Positions 1-6,952 of a DNA stretch of 36,399 nt are shown piece after piece. Made by a program: the position numbers and the translations under genes. The notes under the pieces are model-generated. The model was given only the letters and a program-made list of their open reading frames with translations. It made no database searches and was not told where the DNA came from. Position 1 is the first letter of the stretch; the number at the start of each line of letters is the position of its first letter. The DNA is taken from the NCBI GenBank assembly GCA_011389735.1, contig JAABTS010000044.1:1-36399 (forward strand), in the 5' to 3' direction. This DNA is from Desulfobacteraceae bacterium. GTDB lineage: Bacteria > Desulfobacterota > Desulfobacteria > Desulfobacterales > JAABTS01.

Positions 1-6
1 TAGTGG

Positions 7-119
7 CTGAACGAAAACCTCCTCACGCTCCAAGGGGATTTGCAATCCCCGTTTGCCGCGAGAGGGTAGACGCGGGTTGCAAACCAGCTTAGAGCCGTAT
101 TTTGAGACTTTTCGTTCAG
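7..119. repeat. Palindromic MITE/REP-like element, copy A
   Basis: An 11-bp terminal inverted repeat is visible: CTGAACGAAAA at 7-17 and its complement at 109-119. Inside are a hairpin GGGGATT-TGC-AATCCCC (34-50) and a second GGTTGCAAACC-type palindrome (75-85). A related element in reverse orientation lies at about 4541-4652. There is no room for a transposase, so this is a non-autonomous dispersed element. Its parent family is not identified. Confidence 0.6.
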
Positions 120-242
120 TCCTTATACAACGATCTGAAATTCAATTTCCGGAAGGCTATAAAAATAGATCGTGCAAGTCGATAATCTCCGACCCTTGAA
201 GCACGGCGTTTAATCTCCGAAGGACTGTAGAAACGAGCTGTT

Positions 243-1016
243 ATGACACGAACAATATGTATCGCCAATCAAAAAGGCGGAGTCGGCAAAACGACGACCG
301 CGATTAATTTATCCGCGGCCCTTGCGGATGCGGGCAAACGGATTCTTATGGTGGATTGCGACCCTCAGGCCAACGCCACATCCGGTATCGGCATTGACAA
401 AACAGTCAAGCGAAAGATGCTCTATCACGGCCTGATCGATGAGGCCGACGCCGGGAGCCTGTTAATGGACAGTCAAATCGAAACCCTGAAGGTGATTCCG
501 TCCCATGAGGATTTGACCGGGTTCGAAGTCGAAATGATGTCTCATCCGGATCGGGCCACGGCTCTGAAACGCCTTCTTTCAGGAATCGCCGATCAGTTCG
601 ATTACATTATCCTGGATTGCCCTCCGTCTCTGGGGCTTTTGACCATCAATGCGCTTGCGGCCTCGGATTCCCTGCTGATTCCCCTGCAATGCGAATATTA
701 TGCGCTGGAGGGATTGAGCCAGTTGTCAAAGACCATCAAGCGGGTCACCCGGGGGATTAACCCGAAGCTCAAACTGGCGGGGATTTTATTGACCATGTAC
801 GATCCCAGAACCAATTTGTCCCGGCAGGTAGTCGAAGACGCGCGAAATAAATTCGACCGTCAGGTGTATCAGACCGTCGTGCCGAGAAACGTCCGTCTGG
901 GGGAGGCGCCCAGTTTCGGAAAACCCATTTTATTGTATGATGCATCTTCCGTAGGATCGAAGAGCTATGTGGCCCTGGCCAAAGAAATTCTGGGCAGGAA
1001 CCCGGCGGCCGGTTAG
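243..1016 (+). CDS. parA: ParA/Soj family chromosome-partitioning ATPase
   Basis: This is a 257-aa deviant-Walker ATPase that acts with ParB to segregate the chromosome or plasmid. The N-terminus carries the KGGVGKTT P-loop (residues 11-18, signature Lys11), the DCDPQAN switch region with Asp40, and the Walker B stretch ending in LDCPPS (Asp125). Length and motif order match chromosomal Soj-type ParA proteins without an N-terminal HTH. parB begins 42 bp after its stop, so the two very likely form one operon. No strong Shine-Dalgarno is visible before the ATG. No parS palindrome was recognised in the window. Confidence 0.95.
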   Translation: MTRTICIANQKGGVGKTTTAINLSAALADAGKRILMVDCDPQANATSGIGIDKTVKRKMLYHGLIDEADAGSLLMDSQIETLKVIPSHEDLTGFEVEMMSHPDRATALKRLLSGIADQFDYIILDCPPSLGLLTINALAASDSLLIPLQCEYYALEGLSQLSKTIKRVTRGINPKLKLAGILLTMYDPRTNLSRQVVEDARNKFDRQVYQTVVPRNVRLGEAPSFGKPILLYDASSVGSKSYVALAKEILGRNPAAG

Positions 1017-1058
1017 ATTCCGCATGGACGATCGTTATTAAATCAGGAAAAAATTGAT

Positions 1059-1949
1059 ATGCAAACAGAGAAAACGGATAAAGATACAAGAAGGCCCAAA
1101 AAATCGGCCCTGGGACGGGGACTGGCCGCTCTTCTACCCGACGCCGACGAGATGGATGAAGAGATCAAAGAATATTTCATGTGCGAAGTGGATGCTATCC
1201 GCCCCAATCCGTTTCAGCCAAGGACTCAATTCCCGGAGGCCGAAATGAAAGAGCTTGCCGATTCCATACGTGAGCAAGGTGTCATCCAGCCGCTTCTGGT
1301 CAGGAATACGGATGCGGGATATGAGCTGGTCGCCGGGGAACGGAGGCTAAGAGGCGCCAGAATGGCCGGATTGAATCTGGTTCCCGTAGTGGTTAAAGAG
1401 GTGTCGGAAAAACAGCTCCTCGAAATATCCATCGTGGAAAACATTCAAAGGGCGGACCTGAATCCGATCGAGGAATCGGAATCCTATCACCGGCTTATGA
1501 CGGAATTCAATCTGACTCAGGAAGAAGTGGCCGACCGGGTGGGCAAGAGCCGTTCGGCGGTGGCCAACTTTTTAAGGCTTAAAAACCTTCCGATCCAGAT
1601 CAAGGAAACCATTCTGAACAACACCATCAGCATGGGGCACGCCAGGGCGCTTCTAGGCGCCGACACGCCCGCTCAGATGAGCGAAGCATGGCGCATTGTG
1701 GTGAACAAAGGGCTTACCGTTCGGGAGACCGAAAAATTGATCAAACGGATGAAGGCGGAACGGGAAAAACCGCCGCAGCCCGAACCCGGCCCCGAGGAAA
1801 ACTATTTCACTTCCGTTTCCGAGGAATTGTCCAGGCATTTAGGAACCCGCGTGCAAATCCTGAAATCCGGGAAAAAGGGTAAAATGACGATCGAATTCTA
1901 CGGAAATGAAGATCTCGACCGCTTGCTCACCATTTTGAAACCTGTGTGA
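1059..1949 (+). CDS. parB: ParB/Spo0J family DNA-binding CTPase
   Basis: A 296-aa partition protein. It has the short N-terminal ParA-stimulating segment (KKSALGRGLAALLP, residues 15-28). The ParB/sulfiredoxin nucleotide-binding domain follows, with the GERRLRGA motif near 92-99 and ENIQRADLNPIEE near 124-136. The HTH (LTQEEVADRVGKSRSAVANFLRL) comes next, then a C-terminal dimerisation region. ParB binds parS, loads as a CTP-dependent clamp and is moved by ParA. Its stop overlaps the GTG of the next frame, consistent with one transcript. Confidence 0.95.
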   Translation: MQTEKTDKDTRRPKKSALGRGLAALLPDADEMDEEIKEYFMCEVDAIRPNPFQPRTQFPEAEMKELADSIREQGVIQPLLVRNTDAGYELVAGERRLRGARMAGLNLVPVVVKEVSEKQLLEISIVENIQRADLNPIEESESYHRLMTEFNLTQEEVADRVGKSRSAVANFLRLKNLPIQIKETILNNTISMGHARALLGADTPAQMSEAWRIVVNKGLTVRETEKLIKRMKAEREKPPQPEPGPEENYFTSVSEELSRHLGTRVQILKSGKKGKMTIEFYGNEDLDRLLTILKPV

Positions 1950-1954
1950 CCAAA

Positions 1955-2389
1955 ATGAAAACCATGAAAACGATTTGTGTTATCGATGGACAGGGCGGGG
2001 GCATTGGAAGCGCCGTCATCAAAAAAATCAAAGAGATGTACGAGGAAACCCTGGAGATAATCGCGTTAGGCACCAACGCCATCGCTACGGCTCAGATGCT
2101 AAAATCCCGGGCCAACAAGGGCGCATCCGGAGAAAATGCGATTGTACGCACGGTTCAGCAGGTGGACTGCGTTATCGGGCCGATCAGTATTCTCATGGCG
2201 CATTCCATGATGGGCGAAGTAACGCCTCGCATGGCCGAGGCGATCGCCGTGTGCGACGCTCGAAAATTTCTAATTCCGTTGACTCAGGAAAATATTGAAA
2301 TCGCGGGTCTTTCGGCCGGGCCGCTCCCTCATTTAATCGATGACTTGCTGGAAAACCATCTCAAGCATTTTTTAACTCAGAAACCATAA
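1955..2389 (+). CDS. DUF3842 family protein
   Basis: A 144-aa protein starting with a nucleotide-binding-like glycine-rich strand (ICVIDGQGGGIGSAVIKKI). It continues with a conserved core, GTNAIATAQMLKSRANKGASG and VDCVIGPI. This matches the DUF3842 family, whose biochemical function is unknown to me. A GTG at 1946 overlaps the parB stop and ATGs occur at 1955 and 1964. The family usually begins just before the ICVIDG strand, so the ATG starts are preferred over GTG. It sits between parB and the cooT-like gene on the same strand. Confidence 0.75.
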   Translation: MKTMKTICVIDGQGGGIGSAVIKKIKEMYEETLEIIALGTNAIATAQMLKSRANKGASGENAIVRTVQQVDCVIGPISILMAHSMMGEVTPRMAEAIAVCDARKFLIPLTQENIEIAGLSAGPLPHLIDDLLENHLKHFLTQKP

Positions 2390-2408
2390 CGACGCAAAAG
2401 GAAGAATC

Positions 2409-2600
2409 ATGTGTGAAGCCAATGCTTATCTTATCGAGGGCCAGGACAACAAATTGATCATGGAAGCGGTGGACACCGTGAAACCTGAAGAAGACGGGAT
2501 CAGTCTGGTCAGCATATTCGGAGACCGGAAATTTTTGAAAGCCACCATTCATTCGCTTTCTCTGGTGGATCATAAAATATTTCTGAAACCTTCCAATTGA
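2409..2600 (+). CDS. CooT-family small nickel-binding protein
   Basis: A 63-aa protein beginning MCEANAYL, the hallmark of the CooT family (PF10133), where Cys2 takes part in nickel binding. The rest (LVSIFGDRKFLKATIHSLSLVDHKIFL) follows the family's small beta-barrel pattern. Characterised CooT proteins assist nickel delivery to carbon monoxide dehydrogenase, but no CODH gene is in this window, so the partner is unknown. AGGAAG lies just upstream of the ATG. The gene lies 4 bp before ispH, suggesting cotranscription. Confidence 0.8.
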   Translation: MCEANAYLIEGQDNKLIMEAVDTVKPEEDGISLVSIFGDRKFLKATIHSLSLVDHKIFLKPSN

Positions 2601-2604
2601 TTTC

Positions 2605-4323
2605 ATGAAAATATTCATCGCCAGAACCGCCGGTTTTTGTATGGGGGTTCGGCGGGCCGTCGAGATGGGTCTGGACGCGCCCGGAAATCGTGAAAAACCC
2701 ATTTTCACTTACGGTCCGTTGATCCATAACCCTCAAGTGCTGGGGCTTTTAAAAGAAAGAGGCGTCACGGTTCTTGACGAAATTCCGGAAAACGGCCGGG
2801 GAACCGTTTTAATTCGTGCGCACGGCGTTCCGCCGAACGAAAAAAACCGCCTGATCGACGCCGGATTCAACGTCATTGACGCCACATGCCCCCGGGTAAT
2901 CAAGGTTCAGACCATTATTAAAAAACACGCCGCTCAGGGATACCGGATCATTATCATCGGCGACGAAGATCATCCGGAAGTCAAAGGCCTGCTGGGTTAC
3001 GCAGGCGATATCGGCCACGTGGCGGGATCGATGGCGGAGCTGGAGCGATTTGCCGATTTTGAAAAAGCGATCATTGTCGCTCAAACAACTCAGAACACCC
3101 AGTTTTACAATGAAGTGCGAGCCTGGGCCCTGGAACGTGTTCCCCACTATAAAATTTTCGACACCATTTGCGATTCCACGGAAAAACGGCAGCAGGAAGT
3201 CAAGGAACTTGCGGAATCCGTGGACGCCCTGGTTGTCGTAGGCGGCAGGAACAGCGGAAATACGAGAAGACTGGCCGAAATCGGGGCGGAAACCGGGAAG
3301 TCCGTGTATCACGTGGAAACCGAATCCGAATTGGATCTCGACAAGCTTTCGGACGCCAAACGAGTCGGTATTACCGCCGGCGCCTCCACTCCCAACTGGA
3401 TTATCCGGAAAATTTACCGCACCATAGAAACCTTGCCGCTCGAAAAAAAAAACAGCGTAAAACGTGTCCGGTTTATAGTCCAGCGTACTTTGTTGCTGAC
3501 CAATAGTTACGTTTCCATCGGGGCGGGATGCTTGTGTTACGCCTGCTGCAAGCTCCAGGGCATTACCGGATACTGGCCCTTTGTCGCCATAGCCGTCCTC
3601 TACGTTCAATCCATGCACATGCTGAACCATCTGACCGGAACCGACGCCGACCATTACAACGATCCGGATCGGGCCGAGTTTTATAACCGGCATAAATTGT
3701 TTCTTTCGGCTCTGGCTATAGCCTCCGGAGGCGCGGGGCTCATGACCGCCCTGACAATGGGCCTGGAACCCTTTCTATCTTTATTGATCCTGAGCTTACT
3801 GGGGCTTTCCTATAATCTCAACCTGGTTCCCGCTGGATGGAAAGCGTTCAAAGTCAGACGGATAAAGGATATTCCAGGCTCCAAGGCCATCCTCATCGCC
3901 GCGGCCTGGGGAATCGTAACATCGGTTTTTCCCAATTTGTCGGTTTCCGGCCAGATCAATTCAGGAACGCTCATAGTCTTCATCTGGGCCGTATCCCTGG
4001 TGTTCGCCAGAACCGCCTTTTTCGACATTATGGACGTTCAAGGGGACCGGATCGTCGGAAAAAACACCATACCGATTCTGCTAGGAGAAAAAAAAACCCT
4101 TTCCCTGATCAAATGGATGCTGTTCATGATTTTTTTTCTTCTGCCTATCGCCGGCGTCTTGAACCTCACCGCTATGAACGGTTTTTTGATGTCGATTTGC
4201 CCACTGGCCCTCTTTCTGGTTATCACGGCCCACCAGAAAGGGTTGATACAGCCCGGCGTGAGACTCGAATTTTTAGTTGAATCCCAGTTTATCTTGTCGG
4301 GGGCCGCGGCTTTTTTTAGCTGA
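2605..4323 (+). CDS. ispH: IspH (HMBPP reductase) fused to a UbiA-like membrane prenyltransferase domain
   Basis: A 572-aa protein with two halves. Residues 1-280 are a full IspH, the [4Fe-4S] enzyme that makes IPP and DMAPP in the MEP pathway. The three cluster cysteines are Cys12 (FCMGV), Cys95 (ATCPRV) and Cys189 (TICDST). His41, His73, His123 and Glu125 are in the expected motifs. Residues 290-572 are strongly hydrophobic and look like a UbiA-superfamily intramembrane prenyltransferase. An N...D motif lies at 341-349 and the second motif DIMDVQGDRIVGKNTIP at 474-490 carries Asp474, Asp477 and Asp481. IspH is normally about 280-320 aa and soluble, so the fusion is unusual. Its reading frame is continuous with no stop or slip at the joint. 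Confidence 0.9.
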   Translation: MKIFIARTAGFCMGVRRAVEMGLDAPGNREKPIFTYGPLIHNPQVLGLLKERGVTVLDEIPENGRGTVLIRAHGVPPNEKNRLIDAGFNVIDATCPRVIKVQTIIKKHAAQGYRIIIIGDEDHPEVKGLLGYAGDIGHVAGSMAELERFADFEKAIIVAQTTQNTQFYNEVRAWALERVPHYKIFDTICDSTEKRQQEVKELAESVDALVVVGGRNSGNTRRLAEIGAETGKSVYHVETESELDLDKLSDAKRVGITAGASTPNWIIRKIYRTIETLPLEKKNSVKRVRFIVQRTLLLTNSYVSIGAGCLCYACCKLQGITGYWPFVAIAVLYVQSMHMLNHLTGTDADHYNDPDRAEFYNRHKLFLSALAIASGGAGLMTALTMGLEPFLSLLILSLLGLSYNLNLVPAGWKAFKVRRIKDIPGSKAILIAAAWGIVTSVFPNLSVSGQINSGTLIVFIWAVSLVFARTAFFDIMDVQGDRIVGKNTIPILLGEKKTLSLIKWMLFMIFFLLPIAGVLNLTAMNGFLMSICPLALFLVITAHQKGLIQPGVRLEFLVESQFILSGAAAFFS

Positions 4324-4403
4324 TCTACCGGCCGCCGGGAATTCGGCGGGAAGATACGAAGGACATGGACTAAATAACCTGATAATCGGGGATGGTTCTA
4401 AGT

Positions 4404-4537
4404 TCAATACCCGTGAATGAATATAATTCATATTTTTGAACAAAAGTAAAAATGGCGCTGACAGCCCGTTTAAACAGGCAAGGATGCCTGTTTTACTGGG
4501 ATAAAACCGGCTGCATGGTATTCATTCACGGGTATTG
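4404..4537. mobile_element. MITE-like element with 19-bp perfect terminal inverted repeats
   Basis: CAATACCCGTGAATGAATA at 4405-4423 is an exact reverse complement of 4519-4537. The element is flanked by GTTCTAAGT on both sides (4395-4403 and 4538-4546), a candidate 9-bp target-site duplication. The interior (about 95 bp) contains a small hairpin around AACAGGCAAGGATGCCTGTT and no coding capacity. It is inserted beside the palindromic element at 4541-4652. The mobilising transposase is not in the window. Confidence 0.65.
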
Positions 4538-4540
4538 GTT

Positions 4541-4652
4541 CTAAGTCCTGAGAACGCTCTGAGCGGGTTTGTAACCCGCGTATTCCTGTCATGGCCAACG
4601 GGAGTTGCAAATCCCCAAGAGGCGTAGAAGGTTTTCGTTAAGCCGCTAATTA
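4541..4652. repeat. Palindromic MITE/REP-like element, inverted copy A'
   Basis: Read on the minus strand this stretch aligns with the element at 7-119. Shared blocks are AACGAAAACCT (at 4629-4639), GGGGATTTGCAA, CGCGGGTT-CAAA and AGAGC, in the same order. Its inner palindrome GCGGGTTTGTAACCCGC (4563-4579) is better preserved than in copy A. The two copies face each other and bracket the parA-ispH run. It also lies directly upstream of brxA, so the BREX promoter must lie in or beside it. Confidence 0.55.
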
Positions 4653-4681
4653 AAGGCAATGTTGACTTCAAAGGGCGATTT

Positions 4682-5293
4682 TTGAACAAATCAAGCACCA
4701 TAATTCAATACAAAAGCAATATAACCACCGGCGGCTTGATGATCCGGGAAAGCCGTGTTATTGCACGGCTGCTGCTTGACGGCGCCGATGATCAAACATG
4801 GCGGCAGGCCATTGTCATCGATAACGCCTTGCAAAAACGAAGCATCGAATCGGCGAAACGCCAGGCGAACATGATCAAAAGCCGGTTGACGCTCGTGAAA
4901 CCGGAACTCTGGGAATTGATCGTCTCCGGATCATCCGGCGAAACCGTTCAGGCGCTTTTGGCTGCATCGATCAAACACAGCCGCCTGCTCGGCGATTTCA
5001 TGAACAGGGTGGTCAAATCCCATTGGGGCGAATTTCAAAAACGCCTGACCCCCAGAGACTGGGACGATTATCTCGACCTTTGCGCCCAGCTCGATCCGAC
5101 GGTAAATGCCTGGACAGATTCCACCCGGAACAAACTTAAGCAGATCGTGTTTAAAATTCTCGCCGAGGCCGGTTATATCCATTCCACGGCATCCCCGGAA
5201 CTGGCCCCGGTGTCGGTGGAACCCGCCGTCAAACAATATCTGATAAAACATTCGGAACAATATGTACTCAACTGCATGGAGGTTACGCCGTAA
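4682..5293 (+). CDS. brxA: BREX protein BrxA (DUF1819)
   Basis: A 203-aa protein matching BrxA, a small DNA-binding protein of type 1 BREX. Typical features are the early segment TTGGLMIRESRVIARLLLDG and the middle stretch RLLGDFMNRVVKSHW. The start is a TTG with an AAAGGG-type ribosome site a few bases before. The next ATG downstream would remove conserved N-terminal residues. Its stop abuts the brxB ATG, so the two are translationally linked. It is the first gene of the BREX operon. Its exact biochemical role is not settled; family members resemble NusB-like RNA-binding folds. Confidence 0.9.
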   Translation: MNKSSTIIQYKSNITTGGLMIRESRVIARLLLDGADDQTWRQAIVIDNALQKRSIESAKRQANMIKSRLTLVKPELWELIVSGSSGETVQALLAASIKHSRLLGDFMNRVVKSHWGEFQKRLTPRDWDDYLDLCAQLDPTVNAWTDSTRNKLKQIVFKILAEAGYIHSTASPELAPVSVEPAVKQYLIKHSEQYVLNCMEVTP

Positions 5294-5866
5294 ATGATTG
5301 ACTTCAAACAGCGCATGGATAAAATCCTCGACCGGATCACATCCGATGAATTGCTGAACAACAAAGGGCTCGGCAACGAAATCGGATTTTATATTTTCGA
5401 TTATCCGCCGGAATTCGAACTGGAGATGCGAGCGCATATTCAATTCATCGTTCGCCAGATCCCCAAAGTGAAACCTGATCTTCGGTTCACCCACATCAAC
5501 CTGTTCGATTTGCTGACCGGCCATCTGAAAGACCGAAAACTACTCGACCGGGCCATCCGGATTCAAAAAGAAAAAGGAAACCAGGAATTGTTAAAAGCGG
5601 TCAAGGGCGCATTGGGCGCGGATAAGATAGCCAAAGTATTCGTCAGCCGGGCAGATCCAAAAGAAAACGATCTGGTGATGGTGTCCGGGGTCGGTTCGGC
5701 GTACCCGCTTCTGCGAAGCCATAACCTGCTGAACAACCTTCATGCGCTTATGGAGGCCACGCCTCTGGTGATGTTTTACCCCGGCGTGTACACCGGACAG
5801 GGAATGCGGTTGTTCGGCAAGCTTAAAGAGGTGAACTATTATCGCGCGTTTCGATTAATATGTTGA
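5294..5866 (+). CDS. brxB: BREX protein BrxB (DUF1788)
   Basis: A 190-aa protein of the BrxB/DUF1788 family. Supporting motifs are GLGNEIGFYIFDYPPE (about residues 25-41), the central VSGVGSAYPLLRSHNLLNNL and the C-terminal FYPGVYTGQGMRLFGKL, all characteristic of BrxB. It directly follows brxA (the ATG is the base after the TAA). BrxB has no established catalytic role and is needed with the other core proteins for defence. The C-terminus ends right at the start of a GTTGAAT-type repeat array, so the last few residues (FRLIC) may have been altered by that repeat. Confidence 0.9.
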   Translation: MIDFKQRMDKILDRITSDELLNNKGLGNEIGFYIFDYPPEFELEMRAHIQFIVRQIPKVKPDLRFTHINLFDLLTGHLKDRKLLDRAIRIQKEKGNQELLKAVKGALGADKIAKVFVSRADPKENDLVMVSGVGSAYPLLRSHNLLNNLHALMEATPLVMFYPGVYTGQGMRLFGKLKEVNYYRAFRLIC

Positions 5867-5936
5867 ATTATGAATGTTGAATTATGAATGTTGAATTATG
5901 AATGTTGAATGTTGAATTATGAATGTTGAATGAGGG
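5867..5936. repeat. GTTGAAT/TTGAATTATGAATG short tandem array
   Basis: About five imperfect 14-bp units (TTGAATTATGAATG) plus single GTTGAAT units fill the space between brxB and the four-helix-bundle gene. The units are the reverse complement of the ATTCAAC heptamer in the arrays at 6346-6444 and 6838-6930, so the blocks can pair with one another. Confidence 0.85.
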
Positions 5937-5941
5937 GTTTT

Positions 5942-6310
5942 ATGATTGGGAAACCGAATATTATTGAAGAGAAAACTTTTGAATTCGCCAAGGGGATTGT
6001 TGGAATTTATAAGTTTTTGATTTATGAAAGGAAAGAATATGTTTTATCCAAACAGTTGTTGAGATCGGGGACTTCTATCGGCGCAAATGTTCAGGAGGCT
6101 CAGGCGGCCCAAACAAAAAAAGATTTTATCGCCAAAATGGCGATCGCCTCAAAAGAAGCCCGTGAAACAAGATACTGGCTGAGACTTCTCATTGAAACCA
6201 ATTTTCTCAACATCGATAATGACGTAATCAAAAATGTTGTGCATGAGGTTGAGCATATCATCAATATCTTGACAAAAATCGTAAAAACCTCACAAGGGAA
6301 TTATGCTTAA
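5942..6310 (+). CDS. Four-helix-bundle protein (23S rRNA intervening-sequence / S23-like family)
   Basis: A 122-aa protein that is helical throughout and matches the family first seen in 23S rRNA intervening sequences (TIGR02436-like). Diagnostic parts are LSKQLLRSGTSIGANVQEAQAAQ and FIAKMAIASKEARETRYWLRLL. The ATG at 5942 starts the conserved MIGKP..EEKTFEFA segment; an earlier in-frame ATG at 5930 adds only four residues. The family's molecular role is unclear, and related Avd proteins bind nucleic acid in retroelements. It is not a core BREX gene: it interrupts brxB-brxC and is flanked on both sides by heptamer arrays, which suggests it arrived as a unit. Confidence 0.85.
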   Translation: MIGKPNIIEEKTFEFAKGIVGIYKFLIYERKEYVLSKQLLRSGTSIGANVQEAQAAQTKKDFIAKMAIASKEARETRYWLRLLIETNFLNIDNDVIKNVVHEVEHIINILTKIVKTSQGNYA

Positions 6311-6312
6311 TT

Positions 6313-6444
6313 TTGAATTATGAATGTTGAATGCTGAATTTCCCCATTCAACATTCAACATTCAACATTCAACATTCAACATTCAACATTCAACATTCAA
6401 CATTTAACATTCAACATTTAACATTCAACATTCAACATTTAACT
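6313..6444. repeat. Heptamer array, GTTGAAT turning into (ATTCAAC)n
   Basis: The array starts with GAATTATGAATGTTGAAT-type units (6313-6340) and then switches strand into about 13 head-to-tail copies of the 7-mer ATTCAAC (6346-6444), some with TTTAAC. The two halves are mutually complementary and could fold as a long hairpin or cruciform. It lies just after the four-helix-bundle stop. Confidence 0.9.
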
Positions 6445-6837
6445 GTAGATTGTCACGATAAATTACCTGTATAATGTCGATTTATTTTACCAGTCATTAA
6501 CCATATTTCAAGGAATTAGGTCGATATTATGTACAGGTAGCATAGTTGAGAATCTGAAGGTAAAAGAAGTTGACTTAAAATAAGAGCTATCACTTTGAAA
6601 TGATTGCAAATTTATATTTTACATTTTTGTAACAAATAGATGGTTAAAATTTGGGGAGTTATTACAGGCGCCTTATTGAGACATAATGCCCTCATTCACC
6701 AAGATAGATTCCTATTCAATGAAGACAAGGACTGGTTCAAAGAGAAAAAGGCTTTGCACGGTGTATTACCTTAAATTTCTCATCAGTGGTAAAATAAAAT
6801 GATAAATTTAGGCCTTTTTCAGGCAATATACCTTGAC
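6445..6837. other. AT-rich non-coding island between two heptamer arrays
   Basis: About 390 bp, clearly richer in A and T than the brx genes around it, with no gene I can recognise. The only plus-strand open frame of note is a 44-codon ORF at 6640-6774 (starting MVKIWGVITG, ending ALHGVLP). It has no clear ribosome site and no recognised match. Because near-identical ATTCAAC arrays flank it on both sides, it may be an inserted segment or the remains of one. Confidence 0.5.
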
Positions 6838-6930
6838 GTTTTACATTTAACATTCAACATTCAACATTCAACATTCAACATTTAACATTCAACATTCAAC
6901 ATTCAACATTCAACATTCAACATTCAGCAT
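6838..6930. repeat. (ATTCAAC)n heptamer array upstream of brxC
   Basis: About 12 direct copies of the 7-mer ATTCAAC, with occasional TTTAAC and a final TTCAGC variant, end 22 bp before the brxC start. It has the same orientation and almost the same sequence as the array at 6346-6444, so the two can recombine and delete the island between them. Confidence 0.9.
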
Positions 6931-6952
6931 AAATCATTAAGGAGAGCGAGTT

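Noticed and set aside
121-242. Search for parS sites or a replication-origin signature near parAB
   Set aside because: No GTTTCACGTGAAAC-like palindrome or DnaA-box cluster was seen here or nearby.
2809-3693. A 294-codon minus-strand open frame across ispH
   Set aside because: The plus strand encodes all IspH motifs here, and the minus frame has none of its own.
6640-6774. A 44-codon ORF in the AT-rich island
   Set aside because: No ribosome site, no recognised family and a composition equal to its non-coding surroundings; noted in the island entry only.
6313-6930. Repeat arrays that could be taken for a CRISPR array
   Set aside because: The unit is only 7 bp and runs head to tail with no unique spacers, and no cas genes are present.
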